Shown: one piece after another, positions 57,602 to 64,000 of the stretch
Layout of the letters: each line of letters starts with the position of its first letter
How positions within the stretch are numbered: the first letter of the stretch is position 1
NCBI GenBank assembly: GCA_003426165.1
Contig: QUAH01000010.1
Coordinates: 62,001-126,000, forward strand
Length of the DNA stretch: 64,000 nt
Source of the DNA: Candidatus Saccharicenans subterraneus
Lineage (GTDB): Bacteria; Acidobacteriota; Aminicenantia; Aminicenantales; Saccharicenantaceae
Direction: 5' to 3'
Notes under the pieces: model-generated
The model's input: only the letters and a program-made list of their open reading frames with translations
What the model was told of the DNA's origin: nothing
The model's database searches: none
Translations under genes and position numbers: made by a program

Positions 57602-59767
57602 ATGAAAAAGCTGACTATGGTCCTTGAGATCTTCACCAGCAACTTTTACCGATATGCTTCCGGCCGCACCCGCATCATTCTGATCATGTTGCTTCTGACC
57701 GCTTGCTGGCTGTTTTCTGGCTGCGGCGGGGTATCTCGGCCAACCGATTCTTACAATGTCTTCCCGGAAATCAAGGTCAAAGGACCGGAAATCATAATCG
57801 AATACAGGGGAGAGCCAGTATTCACCGGAAAGGTCATAACCCAGAACGGAACTTTTTCTTTCACCAGGAATATTTTCCAGGATGAAAAGGCCCTGACCGG
57901 AGTGGTAGCCCTGACCGCGGCCCGGGGAATCAAGCTAAATCTGGCTGGCCAGATTAAGGCCTCGGCCGAATCTTTTCCCTGCGAAGCTGACCGGAGCGAT
58001 TCGGGGCCGGTCGTGGTCCGACACGTATCCGGACTGAGCCGCAGTCGCCTGAACCGGGCGGTCTATGACCGCAGGTCTGACTGGGTGCTCTCGGTTGATT
58101 CTGGGCCTAGGGTTCAAGTTTCACCTCTGGAGGAGAATCCTGAGGGCCGAGTCTACGCCATAGAAGCTTCTGGCAGTGAGATTATACTCAGGTTCAGGCC
58201 GGCTTATTACCGCCTCCATCGTGGCCTTAAATATTATGAGCCCTGGACTTACCGCCTTAAGCAGGATTCGGTGGCCGGGTGGATTTCCTGGTTTGCCTTC
58301 TACGACCGGGTGACTGAAGCTGACATAGTGGAAACGGCTGAGACCATGGTCGAAAAGCTCCTGCCTTTTGGTTATAAACTCTTGCAGATTGATGACGGTT
58401 ATCAGCGGGGAGAGGGACAGCCGGAACTCTGGCTTCAGGCCAATGACAAGTTTCCCCGCGGGCTGTCTTTCCTGGCCTCTTACCTCAAGGGAAAAGGCCT
58501 GGTCCCGGGCCTGTGGACCAACGTGGCTTTCAAACAGGTTGAATTTGTCCAGGCTCATCCCGATTGGTTTGTCCAGGACAATTCCGGCCGACCAGGCCGT
58601 GGCAACTGGGTTGAATACAGCCTCGATGGCTCGGTTGAAAAAGCCCTGGACGAAATCGTACGCCCGGTTTACCGGACTCTCAGAAACCAGGGCTGGAAAT
58701 ACTTCAAGGTGGATGCCCTGCGCCACCTGCGCTACGAGGGTTACAATGCCCACAGCGGGTACTTCATCAGGAAAAAGGTGGACCGGGAAAAGGCCTTTAG
58801 AAGGTATGTCGAAGTCATCCGGGAAGAGATCGGACCCGAATCTTACCTTCTCGGTTGCTGGGGGATCAGGCCGGAGCTGGTAGGTCTCCTGGACGGCTGC
58901 CGGATAGGCACCGACGGCTTTTCCTATGCCGGGCTGGCCCAGTTTAATTCCTGGAATAACGTGGTCTGGAGAAATGACCCCGACCATATTCAGCTTGATG
59001 AGGAGAGATATCGTTCGCTTCTGGTGACCTCTCTTACTGGTTCCATTCTGCTCCTCACGGACAAGCCGGCGGTCTATCACAGTCCGGCCGTCGAGCCGGC
59101 CCGGAGAGCGGCCCCGGTTCTCTGGACGGTGCCCGGCCAGATTTTTGACGTTGACCCCTCACGGTCCAGTTTGCTCGACCGGGTTGGCGCAGAAGTCAGC
59201 GGTTCGGGGCCCAGGCCTTTTGACGCCGGGCTGAGACCGGCCTGCGACCTCTGGTTGCTGGAAATCGTTCGTCCCTTTGAAAACTGGCTGGTGCTGGGTC
59301 GGACCGGAGAGAGTGAAAAGAAAATCAGGTTCTCAGACCTGGGCCTTGACGATCAGAAGGAGTATTTTGTCTTTGAATTCTGGTCAAAGCAGCTGGTCGG
59401 CAGCTTTAACGGGGGATTTGAGCCTGGCCCCCTCGACCCGGTTTACCGCTCCCAATGTTTCATTATCCGGGAGAGGATGGCTCACCCCCAGCTTCTGGCC
59501 ACCAGCCGGCATCTGACCGGTGGGGGCCCGGACCTCCTGGATACAAGGTGGGAGGGTGATGAATTGTCCGCTAAATGTCAGTTAGCTGCCGGAGACCCTT
59601 ATGAGCTCTATATCCACATTCCTCCCGGGTGGAACCTGGATGAAACGACAATTGATGGAGCCAGTCTGGAAAGCAGCAGAAGACAGGGCTCACTGCTCAT
59701 GATCACTCTACAAGCAGGGACAGGTGGTCAGGCCAGCTGGACAATCAGGTTTTCGAGAACACGATAA
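57602..59767 (+). CDS. GH36-like alpha-galactosidase family lipoprotein
   Basis: 721 aa. Lipoprotein-type N-terminus (LLLTAC or LFSGC, residues about 30-41), beta-sandwich (about 50-225), then a TIM barrel (about 226-520) of the GH36/melibiase clan: LQIDDGYQRGEGQPELW (261-277), the nucleophile strand YFKVDAL with Asp371, and the acid/base strand RIGTDGF with Asp438. A C-terminal beta domain follows. Expected action is hydrolysis of alpha-galactosides, or transfer as in raffinose synthases, at the cell surface. Ribosome binding site AAAGGA. Convergent with sucD. Confidence 0.85.
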   Translation: MKKLTMVLEIFTSNFYRYASGRTRIILIMLLLTACWLFSGCGGVSRPTDSYNVFPEIKVKGPEIIIEYRGEPVFTGKVITQNGTFSFTRNIFQDEKALTGVVALTAARGIKLNLAGQIKASAESFPCEADRSDSGPVVVRHVSGLSRSRLNRAVYDRRSDWVLSVDSGPRVQVSPLEENPEGRVYAIEASGSEIILRFRPAYYRLHRGLKYYEPWTYRLKQDSVAGWISWFAFYDRVTEADIVETAETMVEKLLPFGYKLLQIDDGYQRGEGQPELWLQANDKFPRGLSFLASYLKGKGLVPGLWTNVAFKQVEFVQAHPDWFVQDNSGRPGRGNWVEYSLDGSVEKALDEIVRPVYRTLRNQGWKYFKVDALRHLRYEGYNAHSGYFIRKKVDREKAFRRYVEVIREEIGPESYLLGCWGIRPELVGLLDGCRIGTDGFSYAGLAQFNSWNNVVWRNDPDHIQLDEERYRSLLVTSLTGSILLLTDKPAVYHSPAVEPARRAAPVLWTVPGQIFDVDPSRSSLLDRVGAEVSGSGPRPFDAGLRPACDLWLLEIVRPFENWLVLGRTGESEKKIRFSDLGLDDQKEYFVFEFWSKQLVGSFNGGFEPGPLDPVYRSQCFIIRERMAHPQLLATSRHLTGGGPDLLDTRWEGDELSAKCQLAAGDPYELYIHIPPGWNLDETTIDGASLESSRRQGSLLMITLQAGTGGQASWTIRFSRTR

Positions 59768-59853
59768 GTCCTGTTTTCTGGTGCAGCCTGTATTTCAGGC
59801 TCAGGATTTATTTTGCTGTTTTGCCTCAAAATCTCCGAGAAAAGGCAGTGTTA

Positions 59854-60732
59854 TCACCGGGCCGACAGAACTTCTGCGGTCATAAGCCCGATTCGGGCCG
59901 GATTATCGATTATTTTAACACCAGCCTCTCGCAGGCGGTCGATCTTGTCTCCGGCCGAACCCTGCCGGCCTTCTATGATGGCGCCGGCATGACCCAGCCG
60001 CTTGCCCGGCGGAGCAGTCCTGCCGGCCACGTAGGCCAGCACCGGCTTGGGATAGGCTGAAGCTTTAAGGTAACCGGCAGCTTCTTCCTCGGCCTGGCCG
60101 CCAATTTCACCTATCAAAACCACGGCTCTGGTCTGTTCATCTGTCCTGAACATTTCCAGCAGTTCTACGAATTTCAGTCCGACCACCGGGTCGCCACCGA
60201 TGCCAACGGCAGTGCTCTGGCCGAGACCTATGGTCGTCAGCTGGTTTACTGCTTCGTAGGTCAGGGTACCGGAGCGGGAAATGAGTCCCACGGAACCCGG
60301 CCGGTGGATATGGCCGGGCATTATGCCAACCTTGCTCTTGCCCGGGGAAATCAGGCCCGGGGTATTTGGTCCGATAAGGCTGGCTCCATATCTTTTTGTC
60401 CAGCTCTTGGCCCGGAGCATGTCCAGCAGTGGAATCCCCTCAGTAATACAGACTATAAGCTTTATACCGGCCTGGGCTGCTTCCATGATGGCCTCGGCCC
60501 CGGCCAGGGGAGGAACAAAAATTATTGAAACTTCCGGCTCCTCGGCCCGGACCGCTTCCTCCACCGTGTTGAAGACTGGAAGGCCCAGGTGAACCTGGCC
60601 TCCTTTTCCCGGGGTTACCCCGGCCACCAGCCTGGTCCCGTATTCCAGCATTCTTTGCGCATGGAAGGTGGCTTCCTTGCCGGTCAGTCCCTGCACCAGG
60701 ATCCTTGAATTGGCGCCTACCAGAATGCTCAT
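59854..60732 (-). CDS. sucD: Succinate-CoA ligase, alpha subunit
   Basis: 292 aa. CoA-binding Rossmann domain (GLTGKEATFHAQRMLEYGTRLVAGVTPGKGG) and the phosphohistidine loop GHAGAIIEGRQGS (active His in GHAG). Also GPNTPGLISPG and GIGGDPVVG. Forms the heterodimer with SucC that interconverts succinyl-CoA and succinate with ATP or GTP. Overlaps sucC by 4 bp (ATGA). A weak hairpin (AGCCTG/CAGGCT, 59785-59801) lies between it and the GH36 gene. Confidence 0.95.
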   Translation of the reverse strand: MSILVGANSRILVQGLTGKEATFHAQRMLEYGTRLVAGVTPGKGGQVHLGLPVFNTVEEAVRAEEPEVSIIFVPPLAGAEAIMEAAQAGIKLIVCITEGIPLLDMLRAKSWTKRYGASLIGPNTPGLISPGKSKVGIMPGHIHRPGSVGLISRSGTLTYEAVNQLTTIGLGQSTAVGIGGDPVVGLKFVELLEMFRTDEQTRAVVLIGEIGGQAEEEAAGYLKASAYPKPVLAYVAGRTAPPGKRLGHAGAIIEGRQGSAGDKIDRLREAGVKIIDNPARIGLMTAEVLSAR

Positions 60733-61895
60733 CTTGTTTGCCTGCTTAATTCCACGGCCAGCCTGGCCGCCTGTTCAAAATCCGCGGCAAAGATAAAAGG
60801 CAGGCCTGATTCTTCCAGTATTCTGCGGCCTTCGGCCACATTGGTTCCTTCCAGCCTGACCACCACCGGACGATTGAGGGAAATCCGGCTGGCCGCGGCC
60901 AGCACACCCCTGGCCACCAGGTCGCAGCGCACTATGCCCCCGAAGATGTTTATCAGGGCGACGACCACCTGGCTGTCAGAAAGCAAGAGCTCAAAGGCCT
61001 GGCTGACGGCCTCTTCGGTAACTCCGCCTCCAATGTCCAGGAAATTGGCCGGTTGTCCGCCGAAATGCTGGATGATGTCCATGGTGGCCATGGCCAACCC
61101 GGCCCCGTTGACCAGGCAGCCTATGCTTCCGTTCATCTTGAGGTAATTAAGTCCGAATTTTCTGGCCCTTTTCTCCAGCTCATTTTCCTGGCTTTCGTCC
61201 CGGAGGGCCGCCAGTTCCGGATGGCGGGCCAGGCTGCAATCATCGAACTCCATCCTGGCATCCACCGCCAGCAACTGGTCATCCTGACTCCAGGCCAGGG
61301 GGTTAATCTCCAGGAGTTTCAGGTCATTTTGGAGGAAGAATTCGGACAAACGTTTCAGGCGGACCACGAAGTCCCTGATCAAGTTTTCCGGGAGTTCCAG
61401 GAAGTAGGCCAGTTGCCTGGCCTGGAACTGTTTCAAGCCTTCATCGGGGGTAAAGAAAATTTTCTTGATGAGCTCGGGCCTGGCCCCGGACAGTTCTTCG
61501 ATATTCAGGCCGCCCTGCCGGCTGGCTATGGCCACCAGCGTTTCATTTCTCCGGTCAACGGCCAGGCCGCAATAATATTCTTTTTTTAAGCTAATGGCCT
61601 TTTCCACCAGAAGCCTGCTGACCGGAAGTCCCTGGCCTCCCGTCTGAGCCGTAACTAGCCTGCTGCCCAGCAGCCTGCCGGCCAGCTTTTCGGCTTCTTC
61701 CGGGGTGGTGGCCCTGAGCACACCCCCAGCCTGGCCCCGTCCCCCGGCCAGGACCTGGGCTTTAAGCATCACCGGGCAGCCGAGCTCTGTAGCCAATCGC
61801 CTGGCTTCTTTTGCCGTTTCGGCCAGGGCTGCGACCGGGATTCTCCAGCCGAGTCCCTGCAGGAAATTCTTGGCCTGAAATTCATGTATCAGCAT
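60729..61895 (-). CDS. sucC: Succinate-CoA ligase, beta subunit
   Basis: 388 aa. ATP-grasp domain at the N-terminus (HEFQAKNFLQGLGWRIPVA, then VMLKAQVLAGGRGQAGGV), LEINPLAW and DARMEFDD metal/nucleotide residues, and the C-terminal ligase domain with GSIGCLVNGAGLAMATMDI, ANFLDIGGGVTEE and NIFGGIVRCD. Normal length. Upstream of sucD in one operon, and separated from mdh-icd by a terminator. Confidence 0.95.
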   Translation of the reverse strand: MLIHEFQAKNFLQGLGWRIPVAALAETAKEARRLATELGCPVMLKAQVLAGGRGQAGGVLRATTPEEAEKLAGRLLGSRLVTAQTGGQGLPVSRLLVEKAISLKKEYYCGLAVDRRNETLVAIASRQGGLNIEELSGARPELIKKIFFTPDEGLKQFQARQLAYFLELPENLIRDFVVRLKRLSEFFLQNDLKLLEINPLAWSQDDQLLAVDARMEFDDCSLARHPELAALRDESQENELEKRARKFGLNYLKMNGSIGCLVNGAGLAMATMDIIQHFGGQPANFLDIGGGVTEEAVSQAFELLLSDSQVVVALINIFGGIVRCDLVARGVLAAASRISLNRPVVVRLEGTNVAEGRRILEESGLPFIFAADFEQAARLAVELSRQTR

Positions 61896-62070
61896 GGCTT
61901 AAAAGTTAAAAATATTCAGGTTTTCAATTTTATAAATTTTCAGTTCGACATTCCACTGGAATTTTGTAAGCGATAGCAAACCACCGTGGAGCGGGTTGGA
62001 AACCTGTTTTGGGTATTACCCGGGAAGTTCGGCTGTCCGTCTGGAGGCGACCTGACGATATTAAGAATTT

Positions 62071-62106
62071 AAAATAAAAAGGGGCGAAGCCCTTAGGCTC
62101 CGCCCC
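62071..62106 (-). terminator. Rho-independent terminator after mdh
   Basis: Minus strand: GGGGCGGAGCC pairs with GGCTTCGCCCC (11 bp, one G-T) around loop TAAG, followed by TTTTTATTTT. It ends the icd-mdh transcript about 30 bp after the mdh stop codon and isolates it from sucCD. Confidence 0.92.
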
Positions 62107-62134
62107 TTTAATTGGCCAGAAATTATAGGCTGGT

Positions 62135-63067
62135 TCAGATGTTACATTCAGAAACGGTCTTGGTAACCGAAGCCACGGTTTTCTGGAACTGGGCCTTTTC
62201 TTCCTCGGTCAGCTTGATTTCGAAGATCTTTTCCATACCCTTGGCGCTGATCAGGCAGGGGACGCCGATGAACAGCCCGTTGACGCCATATTCACCTTCA
62301 CACAGGGCAGCGCAGGGAAGTACACGTCTCTTGTCCTTCAGGTAGGATTCAGCGATAACGATGGCGCTCCAGGCCGGGCTGAAGAAGGCCGAGCCCTTGC
62401 CGAACAGCTTAACAATTTCGGTCCCGGCTTCCCGGGTTCTGTTGACCAGCTTCTCGATCTGCTCGGGTGTGGCAATTTCGGTCAGGGGAACGCCGCCGAC
62501 GGTGGTCAAGCGGGGCAGGGGGACCATGTCCGGGCCATGGCCTCCGAGCACAGTTCCGGCCACGTCAGCCACTGAAACCCCGAGTTCCATGGCGATGAAG
62601 GCTCTCCAGCGAGCGGTGTCCAGGGTGCCGGCCATGCCGATGACCTGGTGCTTGGGGAACCCGGTGACCTTGTGGAAGACATAAACCATGGCATCCAGGG
62701 GATTAGTGACGATGATGCAGAAGGCCTTGGGGGCATACTGCTTGACCCCGTTGGCCACCTCGGTGATGATCTTGATATTGACATTGAGCAGGTCTTCCCT
62801 GGTCATGCCGGCCTCTCTGGGCTTGCCGGCGGTGACTATGACCACGTCGGCCCCTTCGATATCCTTGTAATCAGAGGTCCCGATGATGTTGGCGTCATAG
62901 TTTCCATGCGGGGCCATTTCCATCAGGTCCAGGGCTTTGCCTTTGCAAACGTTGGCATAACCCGGAACATCGAGGATGACAATGTCTCCCAGTTCCTTCT
63001 GGGCGGCCAGCATGGCCAGGATCTGACCGATCTGCCCGCCGCCGATTAAAGCTATCTTCTTGCGCAT
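62135..63067 (-). CDS. mdh: Malate dehydrogenase (lactate/malate dehydrogenase family, MDH3 type)
   Basis: 310 aa. NAD-binding GGGQIGQILAMLAAQKELGDIVILDV at the N-terminus, then AGKPREAGMTREDLLNVN. The mobile loop carries the malate-type Arg (KPREAGMTREDL), and the catalytic His is in GGHGDDM-like VLGGHGPDMVPLPRL. Oxidises malate to oxaloacetate. Followed by a strong terminator, and preceded by icd at 68 bp on the same strand. Confidence 0.94.
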   Translation of the reverse strand: MRKKIALIGGGQIGQILAMLAAQKELGDIVILDVPGYANVCKGKALDLMEMAPHGNYDANIIGTSDYKDIEGADVVIVTAGKPREAGMTREDLLNVNIKIITEVANGVKQYAPKAFCIIVTNPLDAMVYVFHKVTGFPKHQVIGMAGTLDTARWRAFIAMELGVSVADVAGTVLGGHGPDMVPLPRLTTVGGVPLTEIATPEQIEKLVNRTREAGTEIVKLFGKGSAFFSPAWSAIVIAESYLKDKRRVLPCAALCEGEYGVNGLFIGVPCLISAKGMEKIFEIKLTEEEKAQFQKTVASVTKTVSECNI

Positions 63068-63135
63068 TCGTTACTCCTTAAATATAGTTTGTTAACGACC
63101 CAAAAATTCGAGTGGCCTAAATTTCTGGCTCTTAA

Positions 63136-64000
63136 TCAGCCTTTAACATAACCTTCCCAGGTTTCCTCGAGCTTGGGATTGTTCAGCCATTCAATCAGGT
63201 AGTCGGTAAAGGCCTTGCCGGTAGCCCCGGTCGGACGCCCGGTGATGACCAGTTTTTTCTCATACTGGCCACAGATGTCCAGGGCCATTTCCAGCTTCCG
63301 GGCCTTTTCCACGTAACCGATGTGATTGATAAGCATGGCCGCGGCCCTGATCATGCTGGCCGGGTCAGCATACTGAGCTCTGCCTTCCTGGACCATTCTG
63401 GGAGCCGAGCCGTGAATGGCCTCAAACATGGCGTACTGTTTGCCGATGTTGGCCGCACCGGCCGTGCCCACACCGCCCTGAAATTCGGCCGCTTCGTCGG
63501 TAAGGATGTCGCCCCACATATTCGGCATTACCAGTACCTGGAATTCACGCCGGCGCTTCTCGTCCACCAGCTTGGCCGTCATGATGTCGATATACCAGTC
63601 GTCAGCCTGGATCTCGGGGTATTCTTTGGCTATATTGTAAAAGTTTTCAAGAAACCTTCCGTCGGTGGTCTTCACAACATTGGCCTTGGTAACGCAGGTG
63701 ATTTTAGTTCTCTTATTCTTGCGGGCATATTCAAAGGCCATTCTAATAATTCTTTTTGCTCCAGGCGTGGATATCAGCCGAAAGTCAATGGAAAACTCAT
63801 CGCCAACATCAATTCCGTATGGTCCAAGGGCATATAGGTCTTCGGTGTTCTCTCTGAAAAAGACCCAGTCTATTCCCTGTCTGGGAACGCGCACCGGCCG
63901 GACGTTGGCAAACAGGTCAAGTTCCTTTCTCATGGCCACGTTGCAGCTTTCGATGTTGGGCCAGGGGTCGCCCTTCCTGGGGGTGGTGGTGGGGCCTTTC
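63136..64000 (-). CDS. icd: Isocitrate dehydrogenase, 3' part (5' end beyond window)
   Basis: The coding frame runs to the window end. The visible 287 codons begin within GPTTTPRKGDPWPNIESCNVAMRKELDLFANVRPVR, so the true start lies outside. Decarboxylating dehydrogenase family: FFRENTEDLY, RIIRMAFEYARKNKRTKITCVTKANVVKTTDG, MTAKLVDEKRRREF (catalytic Lys), NMWGDILTDEAAEFQGGVGTAGAANIG and FEAIHGSAPRMV. The short C-terminus lacks an extra domain. NAD versus NADP preference cannot be fixed from what is visible. Upstream gene of mdh. Confidence 0.9.
   Translation of the reverse strand, partial: KGPTTTPRKGDPWPNIESCNVAMRKELDLFANVRPVRVPRQGIDWVFFRENTEDLYALGPYGIDVGDEFSIDFRLISTPGAKRIIRMAFEYARKNKRTKITCVTKANVVKTTDGRFLENFYNIAKEYPEIQADDWYIDIMTAKLVDEKRRREFQVLVMPNMWGDILTDEAAEFQGGVGTAGAANIGKQYAMFEAIHGSAPRMVQEGRAQYADPASMIRAAAMLINHIGYVEKARKLEMALDICGQYEKKLVITGRPTGATGKAFTDYLIEWLNNPKLEETWEGYVKG

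Noticed and set aside
59785..59801. Bidirectional terminator between the GH36-like gene and sucD
   Set aside because: The stem is only 6 bp and no continuous T-run follows on either strand.

Overview
The window comes from a moderately GC-rich (mid-to-high 50s % by eye), Gram-negative, didermic bacterium. Evidence is an Oar-like TonB-dependent receptor, an OmpA-type lipoprotein-like protein, many exported proteins and lipoproteins, and lspA/lgt. The mix of a carboxypeptidase-regulatory TonB receptor, DUF5107-TPR lipoprotein, TldD/PmbA, class I FBPase and a large set of periplasmic hydrolases suits the Acidobacteriota / Candidatus Aminicenantes area. That placement is an inference from gene style; no rRNA is present. 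No insertion sequence, prophage or CRISPR array is visible.

Layout. 1-3.7 kb: the 5' part of uvrB (cut by the window edge), a bactofilin, tRNA-Gly(CCC) with a strong promoter and a perfect palindrome at its expected transcription start, a LipM-type octanoyltransferase and an unknown protein. 3.7-9.7 kb: two divergent ECF sigma operons. The left one reads ECF sigma, zinc anti-sigma, two LiaI/LiaF-like membrane proteins and a DUF4097 beta-solenoid. The right one reads ECF sigma, a membrane protein in the anti-sigma position, and an HtrA-like protein that has lost two of its three catalytic residues. I read these as a cell-envelope stress module. 9.7-16.3 kb: trmH, tRNA-Leu(CAA), an AT-rich island carrying a secreted HET-C/VWA7-like protein with fibronectin repeats, then a TonB receptor with its own promoter and terminator. 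16.3-32.9 kb: 4-OT tautomerase, CoA-type NUDIX, a two-transglutaminase lipoprotein, NamZ-type muramidase, a divergent glutamine synthetase, a sugar cluster (ROK, nagB, SSS symporter, xylB), an unknown protein with EF-hand-like loops, fbp and a YitT protein. 33-47.6 kb: MFS transporter and nitroreductase, tldD-pmbA, nadC-nadB, ileS-lspA-lgt-rluD, and an EF-G-like GTPase. 48-59.8 kb: exported hydrolases (Ntn amidase, ChaN-PDZ, M14 peptidase), OmpA-like, DUF5107-TPR, MBL-fold and GH36-like proteins. 59.8-64 kb: TCA-cycle genes sucCD, mdh and icd (icd is cut by the window end).

Together the genes suggest a heterotroph living on peptides, amino sugars and glycans, with a full TCA branch, gluconeogenesis and active envelope monitoring. 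The parts most worth a second look are the divergent ECF module with its HtrA pseudoprotease and the AT-rich HET-C-like island. Promoter calls throughout are by eye and none has experimental support.
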